From positions 26,878 through 90,877 of the forward strand of contig NZ_JAGGLB010000035.1 in NCBI RefSeq assembly GCF_017874215.1: a stretch of 64,000 nucleotides of DNA, read 5' to 3'. This DNA comes from Paenibacillus eucommiae (GTDB lineage Bacteria > Bacillota > Bacilli > Paenibacillales > NBRC-103111). The position numbers were made by a program, and so were the translations under genes. The notes below the pieces were generated by a model, which saw only the letters and a program-made list of their open reading frames with translations, ran no database searches and was not told the origin of the DNA. This document shows positions 1-8,252 of the stretch, piece by piece; the stretch's first letter is position 1, and the number at the start of each line of letters is the position of its first letter.

Positions 1-3
1 CCA

Positions 4-558
4 ATGATATTTGAATACAAATTAACTGGTTTGGGATGGGCAGATGGATACATAGAAATTGATAAATCTGAATGTTATTTTACAGCAAGTTATCTTTCAA
101 ATGCCTTGAATGATTTCTTGGATGCATTGCTCAATATAATACCTGGTTGTGTGCCTGATGATGAACTTAAAGTTTCAAGCTCTTTTGAATGGGAAGCAGA
201 ACCTGCTGGAACACAGTGGACATTGACTAGACTAGAGGATGGAAATATTCATGTAAAAGTTGTTTTTTACAGTGACCTGTATCTAAAGTTTGACCCTGAA
301 ATACAAGTAGATTCTATATGCAGTACTAATGATTTTGTTAATGCTGTTGTCAAAGAACTAGAAATTCTAATTAGAACACATGGAATTATTGGCTACAGGA
401 AGTGTTGGAGCAATCATGATTTCCCTATATCCAGTTTCTTAATTCTTAAAAATTTCTCTCTGAATAATACCCATATAGAAGTAACAGATTATGAGCATAA
501 GGGCTGCCAACTTGTAAAAACTGATTTGGGTGATGATATCAAATTGTTGCTTTCCTAA
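4..558 (+). CDS. Hypothetical protein, 184 aa
   Basis: I do not recognise this protein. It is soluble and acidic, with no signal peptide or membrane segment, and rich in aromatic residues in the first half (GLGWADGYIEID near the N-terminus). The ATG lies at the window edge, so the ribosome binding site cannot be checked and the gene could start further upstream. The small soluble architecture would fit an immunity-type or orphan cytosolic protein, but nothing in the sequence proves that. A terminator hairpin follows at once, so it is the last gene of its transcript. Base composition is more AT-rich than most of the window. Confidence 0.6.
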   Translation: MIFEYKLTGLGWADGYIEIDKSECYFTASYLSNALNDFLDALLNIIPGCVPDDELKVSSSFEWEAEPAGTQWTLTRLEDGNIHVKVVFYSDLYLKFDPEIQVDSICSTNDFVNAVVKELEILIRTHGIIGYRKCWSNHDFPISSFLILKNFSLNNTHIEVTDYEHKGCQLVKTDLGDDIKLLLS

Positions 559-582
559 TTAAAAACAATGAAAATATGTAGT

Positions 583-609
583 CACTCATTCATTGAGTGG
601 CCTTTTTTT
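583..609 (+). terminator. Rho-independent terminator
   Basis: CACTCA (583-588) pairs with TGAGTG (594-599) and a run of seven T follows at 603-609. It closes the hypothetical gene ending at 558. Confidence 0.75.
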
Positions 610-797
610 ATTGGAGGATATCGACTAAAAAAATAACTGCTCGAAAATACGATGTTTAATTAGCAATAAGAAGATTTATTCCAAAGTAGGTTCTATAAAA
701 ATTAGAACTATCCAAGAAGAACTGGCCGGAATAGAATGGCGTTATCGACAGCTATATTCTTAATATCGAAATTTTGTTCATTAAGGTGGTTTTGTAT
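610..797. other. Intergenic stretch with a decayed reading-frame tail
   Basis: No intact gene. The + strand is open from about 630 to 763 and would end in IQEELAGIEWRYRQLYS, which reads like the C-terminus of a real protein, but it has no start codon or ribosome binding site. It may be a remnant of a deleted gene. The promoter of the next gene presumably lies here. Confidence 0.3.
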
Positions 798-1481
798 ATG
801 AAGAAAATAATCGGAGTAAGTCTAATCATTTTAGGTATCATGGTTTCTCTTGCTACATTTGACCCTCTGTATGTAATGTATAAAGAGGGGCAAATATATA
901 AAACATTAGACAAAAAATACTTCATTGATCAACCAGAATTTAACACAAACCAATTTGAGATAAATGATAATCGTATTGAAATCATCGATACCCCTAAAGG
1001 AAATATAGTGAATCTCCAAGTATTAATAAACGGAAAAGCACTTTTCAAACCTATGGATGTACCTGTCTCAAATGACGGGGACTATGCTCGCGGAGTATGG
1101 GTAAACATCCTTAATATCCACAACAAACAAGAGACAAATCACCAGAACGATCTAACAGCTATTGTACAATCAATGCCGCCGGACGCGAAGAGCTGGAATA
1201 TTTATTATATTAATGGTCAAAAGAAAATGGAGACTAAACATATAACCAATGAGGACCGTTTGAGCAAGACCAACGAGAATATTTCAAATGATTACTTAGA
1301 GATACAATTATTGAAAAGAAGCGGTGTTTCAATGATTGGATATGCGTCTGATATTAATTATGCTTCGATTAATCCTTTTGCTACTCTAATACCAAGGGCT
1401 ATCTTTGTTTTTGGAATTGTACTAATTGTAATAGGAATTTTGTTTTTTGTGAGTGGTCGTAAATCGAAAAAAATAAATTGA
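798..1481 (+). CDS. Membrane-anchored hypothetical protein
   Basis: A 227-residue protein with a hydrophobic segment at residues 4-20 (IIGVSLIILGIMVSLA) and another near the C-terminus (about 198-222), followed by a basic tail (GRKSKKIN). This predicts two membrane spans flanking an extracytoplasmic domain of about 175 residues. The start MKKIIG at 798 is preferred because AAGGTGG lies at the right distance upstream; the earlier in-frame codon at 774 has no such site. The family is not recognised. It stands alone between the 583-609 terminator and a convergent gene. Confidence 0.6.
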   Translation: MKKIIGVSLIILGIMVSLATFDPLYVMYKEGQIYKTLDKKYFIDQPEFNTNQFEINDNRIEIIDTPKGNIVNLQVLINGKALFKPMDVPVSNDGDYARGVWVNILNIHNKQETNHQNDLTAIVQSMPPDAKSWNIYYINGQKKMETKHITNEDRLSKTNENISNDYLEIQLLKRSGVSMIGYASDINYASINPFATLIPRAIFVFGIVLIVIGILFFVSGRKSKKIN

Positions 1482-1675
1482 ATAGCTGGGCTCCTAATGT
1501 TAGGAGATGACGTGTAATCCACCATACCTTTACAAAAGGAGCCAATTAAACTTTAACATGTATGTATTTCGCTAGAAGCTTTGACCAACAACTTACCTTA
1601 ATTCAAATCCATAAAAGGGTATAATGGACCCACCTAATAACCAGGCTTCAATCGTCTACCTTGTAAAGTGACCAA
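1482..1675. other. Convergent intergenic region with alternative hairpins
   Basis: CTCCTAA TG TTAGGAG near 1490-1505 forms a short hairpin, and GGCTCCT in the same place could instead pair with AGGAGCC near 1536. There is no T-run, so termination is uncertain. No gene seen. Confidence 0.3.
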
Positions 1676-1855
1676 TTATTCGACTGAGCTTGGTAAATTA
1701 TCGATCTTATTCACACCATTCGTTTGATTTGAGGCATTCTCATAATTCACATTGGCTCCCATTGCTTCCGAAAAGATACGAAGTGGGAATGTTTCACTAA
1801 TTAATGGAAATCCGAATTGCAAAGCTTCACAAACTACCTCTCTTGCGTCCTTCAT
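1676..1855 (-). CDS. Small hypothetical protein, possible DUF1254 N-terminal fragment
   Basis: A 59-residue product starting MKDAREVVCEALQFGFPLIS. The ATG at 1855 is preceded by GGGGAGGGTT at ideal spacing, so translation is credible even though the protein is short. It begins 33 nt after the serine hydrolase stop on the same strand and is probably co-transcribed with it. The pattern EALQFGFPLI followed by an NxxNGVNKIDNLP segment resembles the start of DUF1254 proteins (typically EAYIYGYPLV ... N). Those run to hundreds of residues, so this may be a truncated relic. The family match is from memory and is weak. Confidence 0.45.
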   Translation of the reverse strand: MKDAREVVCEALQFGFPLISETFPLRIFSEAMGANVNYENASNQTNGVNKIDNLPSSVE

Positions 1856-1887
1856 AACCCTCCCCACCTCTGTCTTTTGACAAATAT

Positions 1888-3876
1888 TTAAACAACAAGA
1901 TGAAAGAAATTCCAATCGTATAGTATGAAAAGGAAAGAAAGAAGAATCTCCGTTGTAACGAGCCGAAACCATTTTTGGCCTCTGGATTGCGGAGCTTCTC
2001 TGCTTTTTTGACTGGATACAACAAGCAGCAAAATAGCAAGAATGGCCAGGACCCAGTTCACAAGAACTCCAATGTTCAATTGGACCGCGGTTTCGCTTTG
2101 ATTAATGACGAAGCTCCACAGCATGAATAGAACGTTTAAGACAAGTGCCGTACCAAATACGATCAAGGCCGCGAACAAACGATTCGCTGTACTTGAAGTG
2201 GTTATTCCTTTTCTTTTTCGTAAGAGCCAGCGGATGAGCAGAACAACAGGGGTTAGCAAAAAGAAAGCAATGGCGATCACTGCAACGATCAGATAGATGA
2301 TTAGCAGCGGGAAGGAACGGCTTCGTTTAAGCGGCAGCACATCCGTAGCTTTACCTTTGCTGAGCCGAATTACTTTTCCTTCTGATTTTTCAGCGTATAG
2401 AATAGGTGCAATTTTTTGAATAGCCGGGTGTCCGGTTTTATCCATTTTATATACATTGGGACTAGTTTGCTTATAATCTCCCGACATTCCCATTACCGTT
2501 AAAGAAAGATCATGTTCACCCTTTGCTTCGATCTTAATTAGACCCAGGTAACTCATAACCTCCTGAATGGTGGAATAGTTGCTGCCTGAAAGTACATAGT
2601 GTCCGGCCACATCCTTTGAATTTGGCAAGTCTTTGACTGTCGGCTCTACTTCCTGGGTCTTGCTCTGAATCAACAGGTCAATTATACCGGAGGTAATTTC
2701 TTGCTCAACCTCAGCGTTAGTTAATACGACGATGCCAAGCTTTTCTTCTGGAACAACTACAAAATTACTAGAGAAGCCCATGGTATTTCCAGCGTGTCCT
2801 ACGGACCCGGGTTGTGCGGTGTATTCCCAAAGACCATGTGCATTGGAAAGAATGTCCTTATTGGGCGTATAGCTTTGTGTCAGCATTGTTTGCAGGGTTT
2901 GCTTGTTAACGAACAACTGGTTATCAGCGGCGGTCAGTGCCATAGCGAATCTTGCCAGGTCTTCAGCGGTTCCTTTCATGGCTCCTGCAGGATACAATGG
3001 CACAAAATAGGGAGCTCTAGCCTCAAAGCCATCATTTTCTGTAATCCCATAGCCTGTAGCTGCTGCCTGCTGCAATTCCAAATGATCCTCCAGCTTCGGA
3101 TGACCGGATGTATGATTCATACCGAGCGGACGTAAAATCCGGTTCATTTCATAGTCAGAAAATGAGACGCCACTTACCTCCTCGACCACATAAGCAGCCA
3201 GTGCTGTCGCGTAGTTCGAGTAGGCAATGACCTTGCCAGGCTCATATATTTGCTTGGGCTGTGGAGATAGCAGTGTTTCCTCCAAAGATTTCAGCTTCTC
3301 CGGAGATTGGGTAAATAATGCGAGCGGATGCTGCTCAAAACCGGCGGTATGGCTCATGATATCCAGCATCGTAATCGCCTTGTCGTAGCGAAGCTTCGCG
3401 GCAAATTGTTTCGGCAAATAAGCTCTGATGTCTTGATCCAGCTTCAATTTCCCTTCTTCCTCCAATTGCATAACTGAGGTCCAGACAAACAGCTTGTTGA
3501 TTGAACCATAATCAAACACAGTGCTTGCGGAGTCGACCGGGACTTGATTTTCAATATTGGCGTAGCCGTAACCCTTGGAGAAGATCATCTCATCACCTCT
3601 TGTCACCACAATTGCAGCGCCTGGGCTTGACTTCCCGACATAGGCATCCACATATTTGTCAATCTCCTGCTCAAGCTGGTTGTAGAAAATGCCAGATGGC
3701 GTCCTCTCTGTGCTTTCAGTGCTTTCAGTGCTTGCAGTCCTCTCAGTACTCTCTATACCCTCAGTGCTTGCTTCTTCCGCGGATACAGGAATTGAACAAG
3801 CAATACTTGCAAAAATTAAAAGTGTGCTCATCAAAAATGCAATAATTTTAATCGGTTGTTCTATGCTTATGTTCAT
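1888..3876 (-). CDS. Serine hydrolase (beta-lactamase/PBP4* type) with C-terminal membrane domain
   Basis: A secreted beta-lactamase-fold hydrolase, probably acting on cell-wall peptides or D-amino-acid esters; the substrate is unknown. A signal peptide covers residues 10-33 (IIAFLMSTLLIFASIAC ... VSAEE). Next comes an acidic Ser/Thr linker of EST repeats, then the catalytic domain with Ser125-x-x-Lys128 (GSINK), YSN, and HAG near residue 360. The last 170 residues hold about four hydrophobic segments, so the enzyme is held in the membrane. The start at 3876 is chosen because AAGGAG lies 7 nt upstream; the longer frame from 3924 has no such site. The EST linker is encoded by 9-bp-like tandem repeats at 3706-3770 that could vary in length without breaking the frame. 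Confidence 0.88.
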   Translation of the reverse strand: MNISIEQPIKIIAFLMSTLLIFASIACSIPVSAEEASTEGIESTERTASTESTESTERTPSGIFYNQLEQEIDKYVDAYVGKSSPGAAIVVTRGDEMIFSKGYGYANIENQVPVDSASTVFDYGSINKLFVWTSVMQLEEEGKLKLDQDIRAYLPKQFAAKLRYDKAITMLDIMSHTAGFEQHPLALFTQSPEKLKSLEETLLSPQPKQIYEPGKVIAYSNYATALAAYVVEEVSGVSFSDYEMNRILRPLGMNHTSGHPKLEDHLELQQAAATGYGITENDGFEARAPYFVPLYPAGAMKGTAEDLARFAMALTAADNQLFVNKQTLQTMLTQSYTPNKDILSNAHGLWEYTAQPGSVGHAGNTMGFSSNFVVVPEEKLGIVVLTNAEVEQEITSGIIDLLIQSKTQEVEPTVKDLPNSKDVAGHYVLSGSNYSTIQEVMSYLGLIKIEAKGEHDLSLTVMGMSGDYKQTSPNVYKMDKTGHPAIQKIAPILYAEKSEGKVIRLSKGKATDVLPLKRSRSFPLLIIYLIVAVIAIAFFLLTPVVLLIRWLLRKRKGITTSSTANRLFAALIVFGTALVLNVLFMLWSFVINQSETAVQLNIGVLVNWVLAILAILLLVVSSQKSREAPQSRGQKWFRLVTTEILLSFLFILYDWNFFHLVV
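3706..3770 (-). repeat. In-frame 9-bp minisatellite inside the serine hydrolase gene
   Basis: Repeated units related to AGTGCTTTC encode the EST/ERT linker between signal peptide and catalytic domain. The unit length is a multiple of three, so expansion or loss would change linker length only. Confidence 0.6.
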
Positions 3877-4284
3877 GTTTCTACTCCTTATACAACAGTT
3901 TATTTGTTGTATATAAGTTATCACATGAGACCAGATTACAAATCCGTACCTATCAGCATATTCATACAGCCAACCCGCAAATATAATGCGTGACCACGCA
4001 GAGCAGCAATCTTGTTGTTAGGACGGCTCCAAAATTTTACACGCTCTTCTCTCCCATCATCTCCACAGCAGAATTTGAGGGGTCAGCAAAGAATACACAA
4101 ATAAACCCCAGTTCGTACTTACAACTGTGCATACCATCCTTCTACATGTAAATAATCCACTTTAGTATCAAATCTCTTTATTGACCGCACACCAGAGGAC
4201 TAAAAGTCCTCTTTTTTTTTTGTCCAAACCGTTCCTATCAATCAATCATAGAATAAATCATTCCAAGAAAAAAGGGTGATAGAA
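3877..4284. other. Divergent intergenic region upstream of serine hydrolase and crystallin-like gene
   Basis: About 400 nt. It must carry the promoters of both flanking genes. The only clear structure is the hairpin at 4194-4221; I see no further gene or repeat. Confidence 0.5.
4194..4221 (+). terminator. Terminator without an upstream gene
   Basis: AGAGGACT (4194-4201), loop AAA, AGTCCTCT (4205-4212), then about ten T. This is a textbook intrinsic terminator on the + strand, yet no + strand gene lies between 1481 and 4285. It sits about 65 nt before the crystallin-like gene, so it may be a leader attenuator or the end of a small RNA. Confidence 0.7.
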
Positions 4285-4653
4285 TTGGCAAATACAGATG
4301 TAAGGCTTCAACTATTCTCTGGTATTAATTTTACAAATCGGCGGATTGTTTTTAGACGTGGAGGTGTTGCCGTCCGAGATTTGGGAGCATTTCGTTTTGA
4401 TAACGTCCTCTCCAGCTTCCGTCTGAGAAATGTTTCAACTATAGATTCAGTAACACTAGTTTTGTTTTCCCGAATTAACTTCCAAGGGTCCATTCGAATA
4501 TTTCGCGGACGCCAAAATGTGTCTAATTTAGGTAATTTCAATAATCTAACTTCTTCCTTTATTTTAGTAGGACGCAATCTTACTAATTCCCAGATTCAAC
4601 TAATCCAAAGTACTGGAATCCCTCCTCGTGATATTTTAGTTATCAGACAATAA
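4285..4653 (+). CDS. Beta/gamma-crystallin-like protein
   Basis: A 122-residue protein made of two Greek-key motifs, each starting with an aromatic/Gly pattern (LFSGINF ... ; LFSRINFQGS ...). Each ends in the calcium-binding signature N/D-N/D-x-x-S/T-S, here FDNVLSS (about residues 41-47) and FNNLTSS (about 88-94). Microbial beta/gamma-crystallins use this signature to bind two calcium ions and gain stability. There is no signal peptide, so it is cytoplasmic or packaged in the spore. The TTG at 4285 is preferred, with AAGGGTG about 6 nt upstream; a GTG at 4276 overlaps that site. A terminator follows. The family call is mine from the motifs; the role is unknown. Confidence 0.7.
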   Translation: MANTDVRLQLFSGINFTNRRIVFRRGGVAVRDLGAFRFDNVLSSFRLRNVSTIDSVTLVLFSRINFQGSIRIFRGRQNVSNLGNFNNLTSSFILVGRNLTNSQIQLIQSTGIPPRDILVIRQ

Positions 4654-4665
4654 CAGCTAGGGAAA

Positions 4666-4690
4666 GGGGCACAGGTATGTGCCTTTTTTT
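4666..4690 (+). terminator. Rho-independent terminator
   Basis: GGCACA (4668-4673), loop GGTA, TGTGCC (4678-4683), then a T-run. It closes the crystallin-like gene. Confidence 0.85.
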
Positions 4691-4765
4691 CTTTCCCCAA
4701 AGGTACAAAATTCCAAAGAATATAACGAACTCATTCTACACAGTTTTTCTCAAAGTAGCACTGTA

Positions 4766-5506
4766 TTACGGCTGTGCAGTCGGTCTAATCACAATCTCAT
4801 TGACTCCGGTATCCTCGGGTTCATTGATGGCGTAGGCGATCGCTCTAGCGATACTGTATGGAGAAATGGCCAAGCCGCTAAAATGACTCGCCATCGCTAT
4901 AACCTCGGGGCTATTCACGGTGTTGAGCAGCTCCGTTTCCGTAATTCCTGGCGCAATAATGGTAGATCGGATATGGGAGGACGGAGATTCTTCCTTGCGC
5001 AGGCCTTCAGAAATTGCTCTGACGGCAAATTTGGTGGCACTGTATACAGCCGAAGTTTGGTTCACCTCATGGCCCGCAACTGAAGAAATGTTGATAATAT
5101 GTCCTGTTTGCTGTTCCCTCATGATTGGCAGCACCGCGGCGATGCCGTACAGCACACCTTTAATATTCACATCTATCATCTGATCCCATTCCGCAATCCT
5201 TAGTTCATTCAGTCTCGAAACCGGCATAACTCCGGCGTTGTTCACCAGCACATCGATGCGGCCGTATTGTTTCAAGGCGAACTGTGCCAGTTTTTGCATA
5301 TCCTCTGATGAGACAACGTCCGCTTTATAATAAGCAGCTTCCCAGCCTTCTTGTTTAATTTCATTCACGATCGCCTGCAGACGCTCTTCTCTTCTTGCTG
5401 CCAGAACCACTTTTGCTCCCTTTTGGGCCAATAACTTGGCTGTGGCTTCCCCAATTCCGCTGGATGCTCCCGTTATGATGACTACCTTGTCTTTTGTATG
5501 TTCCAT
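4766..5506 (-). CDS. SDR family NAD(P)-dependent oxidoreductase
   Basis: A classical short-chain dehydrogenase/reductase of 246 residues, the usual length. The nucleotide-binding TGASSGIG is at 12-19, with AARREER after beta-2 (Arg residues typical of NADP preference). NNAG is at 89-92 and the catalytic set is Ser142, Tyr155 (YSATK) and Lys159. The substrate cannot be told from sequence; the best-known close relatives are cytoplasmic oxidoreductases of unknown substrate. AAGGGGCGG lies upstream of the ATG. It is divergent from a TetR gene 233 bp away, the usual arrangement of a repressor and its target. Confidence 0.92.
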   Translation of the reverse strand: MEHTKDKVVIITGASSGIGEATAKLLAQKGAKVVLAARREERLQAIVNEIKQEGWEAAYYKADVVSSEDMQKLAQFALKQYGRIDVLVNNAGVMPVSRLNELRIAEWDQMIDVNIKGVLYGIAAVLPIMREQQTGHIINISSVAGHEVNQTSAVYSATKFAVRAISEGLRKEESPSSHIRSTIIAPGITETELLNTVNSPEVIAMASHFSGLAISPYSIARAIAYAINEPEDTGVNEIVIRPTAQP

Positions 5507-5616
5507 TCGTTACCGCCCCTTAAGAAATTTTTTTATTCCCATAATAGATATAGTAGATATTCTAGTCATACTAATTATCGATCAGATGTTCATTATTCAA
5601 TTCATGTTGATTATTT

Positions 5617-5626
5617 AACGGCCGTT
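5617..5626. promoter_or_regulatory. Candidate TetR operator
   Basis: AACGGCCGTT is a perfect 10-bp palindrome in the gap between the divergent SDR and TetR genes, extended imperfectly by TTGATTAT on one side and GATTATCA on the other. Position and symmetry suggest the TetR binding site; no binding evidence exists here. Confidence 0.45.
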
Positions 5627-5739
5627 GATTATCATTATATAGAGAATACACATCAATTCAATCGCTAATACATGCGCTTTTGTTTCATATACAACAGATG
5701 CCATGAAATTGTTCATTTACTGGAGGGTGCAATCGAAGA

Positions 5740-6321
5740 ATGGAGACCGTAACCAAAACCGACCGGCGGATTATCAGAACAAAGGAAGCCATCAACAAGG
5801 CGTTTCTGGAGCTTTTTTCCGAAAAAGAGCTCGAACAAATCACTATTAACGACATTGCCGAACGGGCGAATGTTAACCGCGGTACTATCTATCTGCATTA
5901 CAGTGACAAATACGATTTGCTAGATAAATGTATTGAGCAGCATTTAAACATACTCATCACGTTCTGCAGCAAAAATGAATTGAACCGGGAAATATCAACG
6001 CTGGTCAGTGATCTGAAGCCAGTGTTCGATTATTTTGAGGCGAACTTTCTGTTCTTCTCCGCCATGTTCACTAATCAAAGAACCACGGTATTCCGGGAGC
6101 GTCTGCTGCAGTTCGTGGCCACCAACGTTAGAGAGAAGCTCGATAGGCAAAACCTCCAACCGGATATAGACAATGAAGTGAATGCCCAATTTATGGCCTC
6201 GGCTTTCATTGGTATCTTGGAGTGGTGGATTCGTAATGAAATGCCGCATTCCCCAGCGTATATGGCAGATCAAGTGCGCAAACTATATGAAAAAAATGAG
6301 GTTTTCCCCTTGCTCAAATGA
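5740..6321 (+). CDS. TetR/AcrR family transcriptional regulator
   Basis: A 193-residue one-component regulator. The N-terminal helix-turn-helix spans about residues 9-56 (RTKEAINKAFLELFSEKELEQ ... ANVNRGTIYLHYSDKYDLL); the rest is the ligand-binding/dimerisation domain of the TetR-like C-terminal type found with YfiR/DhaS-like regulators. GGAGGGTG lies upstream of the ATG. Divergent orientation to the SDR gene suggests that it represses that gene and itself and responds to the dehydrogenase substrate or a related toxic compound. Confidence 0.9.
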   Translation: METVTKTDRRIIRTKEAINKAFLELFSEKELEQITINDIAERANVNRGTIYLHYSDKYDLLDKCIEQHLNILITFCSKNELNREISTLVSDLKPVFDYFEANFLFFSAMFTNQRTTVFRERLLQFVATNVREKLDRQNLQPDIDNEVNAQFMASAFIGILEWWIRNEMPHSPAYMADQVRKLYEKNEVFPLLK

Positions 6322-6495
6322 ACATCTCATCAATGGCAAATCCATTTCTATCGCTCCTGCCTAGATGAAGAACTTCACCTGACATTCGTATTTCAGCCAA
6401 TTTACGACATTTTTTTCACTTCCATATATGACTAAAGTCATGTTTGTGTTACCATTAGGATAGTCAATTGATTATTCCAGATGAGGTAAAATAAT

Positions 6496-7644
6496 ATGGA
6501 TGAACATCTTCATAGAAGAATGACTTTCTTCCTGACCCTATTCGTTTTAGGCGGGACCGTCATCTTATTGCTCCATACCCCTAATTTTTCGCTAGCATTA
6601 TGCCTGCTCTCATGCAGCTATGCTATTCTTGTCCTACTTCGGGATTACTTCCTGAAGCTTGATCTGCGCCGAATGCCCGGCACTCTATTTATCATTTTGC
6701 AACTCATCTTATCTATAGTCCTCTCGGTATGGTCAGAAAGCTTTTTTGCCCAAATTTACCTCTTGATCCTCATTGGAGAATTTACCTTCTACCACTCCAG
6801 GACCCATTCTATTATCTTTACGATAGTGAGTTACATTACCATTTTGATAGGTGTTATGAGCTATCGCCAGTTTCCGAATTTCGAAGAGATCTATCTGCTC
6901 TTCCCTCGCGTTATTGATTACTTCGCCATATTCGGGATGAGTCTGCTGGCGAGAATTGCTTTTCAGCAAAAAAATCAGCTGGCTTTAGACCATGAACAAC
7001 TGCAAATCGCTTCTAGGGAGCTGGAACAGAAAGTCAAATTAGAAGAACGGACAAGAATATCCCGGGACATCCATGATTCCGTTGGGCATACATTAACATC
7101 TGCCTTGACGGGACTGCAAACAGCCGCTCACGCGATAAGGAAAAATAATCATACGGTTGCCCTCGATATGATAGTCAGAACGGAAGACAATATTCGCAAT
7201 GGACTGAATGATGTAAGAACATCTGTACATTTGCTGCGTGAGAACAGCTCTGGCATTCCGTTTATTACCGAGCTTATGGGTTTGATCCATGAAACAAAAA
7301 AGCAGACCGGAGTGGATATTACCTATGAAATTGATACAGCACTTCCGGATTTGCCACCTTTAATGGAACTGGCCATTTATCGCGCACTGCAAGAGGGCCT
7401 GACAAACGGCATGAAGCATGGGGCCAGCACGCATTTCCGGTTCTCCTTGACCTGCCGGGCGGGGATTATCAGCTTTACTTTAACCGATAATGGCAGGCCT
7501 CCCGGCCCAATTGTGTTCGGCTTTGGCCTAAATGCCATGAAAGAAAGGCTGGAGCAGGTTGGAGGCGCTTTGGTGATTTTTGCCGGGGATGGTGATAGAG
7601 GAGTAACATTGGACATCACCATACCCTTTGCGGACGGAAAATGA
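6496..7644 (+). CDS. Orphan sensor histidine kinase (NarL-partner, HisKA_3 type)
   Basis: A 382-residue membrane kinase. About five to six hydrophobic segments occupy residues 10-155, with no obvious extracellular sensor domain, so it probably senses within the membrane like LiaS/DesK. The HisKA_3 dimerisation domain has the phospho-acceptor His193 in RISRDIHDSVGH. The HATPase domain has its N box in ALQEGLTNGMKHG, the D box DNGRP and the G box FGFGLNAMKERL. No response regulator lies beside it. Its catalytic core closely resembles the C-terminus of the giant kinase ending at 31926, whose NarL-type partner could be shared. GAGG precedes the ATG. Confidence 0.88.
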   Translation: MDEHLHRRMTFFLTLFVLGGTVILLLHTPNFSLALCLLSCSYAILVLLRDYFLKLDLRRMPGTLFIILQLILSIVLSVWSESFFAQIYLLILIGEFTFYHSRTHSIIFTIVSYITILIGVMSYRQFPNFEEIYLLFPRVIDYFAIFGMSLLARIAFQQKNQLALDHEQLQIASRELEQKVKLEERTRISRDIHDSVGHTLTSALTGLQTAAHAIRKNNHTVALDMIVRTEDNIRNGLNDVRTSVHLLRENSSGIPFITELMGLIHETKKQTGVDITYEIDTALPDLPPLMELAIYRALQEGLTNGMKHGASTHFRFSLTCRAGIISFTLTDNGRPPGPIVFGFGLNAMKERLEQVGGALVIFAGDGDRGVTLDITIPFADGK

Positions 7645-7753
7645 TCAATTGTGGCCACTTTCATCCACGGAGAGATGGTATAGTGTCAATGGTACCTTCT
7701 GTGCGCATTTATGAAAAACAGAGCATACTGCTGAACAGATAGTCTTCTACAAT

Positions 7754-7800
7754 AAAAAAATCGCCCTATCCATTATCAGAGGAAAGGCGATTATTTTTTC
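7754..7800. terminator. Bidirectional terminator
   Basis: AATCGCC (7759-7765) pairs with GGCGATT (7786-7792), with an A-run on the left and a T-run on the right. It serves the kinase gene (+) and the convergent gene ending at 7845 (-). Confidence 0.8.
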
Positions 7801-7844
7801 TATCCATCAACTTCAGACGTTAGCCCTAGCAAAGTATTTCAAAA

Positions 7845-8252
7845 TTATTTCGCTCTCATGCGGTTATTTCTAGGATTATGCTCTACTTCTGCAAGCCCCA
7901 ATTCCTCCATTAAAGGTGGGATATACATGCCAAACCTCCCCCTCAGCCCTTTCTTTAATCCGTACCAGCCACTAACAGGATTTTCAGCCGAGCGGCCCCA
8001 AGCTTCAACAGTACCTTCTTTTGCAGGTTTTTGCTCATCAGCACTGCCAAGCTCCATCCAATCCCCATGCTGCTTGAGCATAGCGTGCAGGTCTTCAAGA
8101 CAGCGATAATCGTAATGTAAAACCGTCTTCCCTACTGTGCATACTATAATCTCTTTGCCATCTTTTTCGTCCTTGTACATTTCATACTCAGATGTTTGTG
8201 GTGGTGTTTTTAATTTCCAAGGATTTTCCTTGGTTCCATTTCCTGCTGACAT
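7845..8252 (-). CDS. Conserved hypothetical protein (DUF6855-like)
   Basis: A 135-residue soluble protein with strongly conserved-looking blocks: GTKENPWKLKTPP near the N-terminus, VLHYDYRCLEDLHAML and GDWMELGSADEQKP in the middle, and GTVEAWGRS ... GWYGLKKGLRGRFGMYIPP toward the C-terminus. I recall a widespread bacterial family with this pattern, tentatively DUF6855; its function is unknown to me. The ATG at 8252 is preferred over the GTG at 8261 because AGGAG sits 8 nt before the ATG, while the GTG overlaps that site. It is monocistronic and convergent with the kinase gene. Confidence 0.7.
   Translation of the reverse strand: MSAGNGTKENPWKLKTPPQTSEYEMYKDEKDGKEIIVCTVGKTVLHYDYRCLEDLHAMLKQHGDWMELGSADEQKPAKEGTVEAWGRSAENPVSGWYGLKKGLRGRFGMYIPPLMEELGLAEVEHNPRNNRMRAK

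Noticed and set aside
630..763. Open + strand stretch ending IQEELAGIEWRYRQLYS
   Set aside because: It looks like a C-terminal remnant but has no start, no ribosome binding site and too little length to assign; listed only as an intergenic note.
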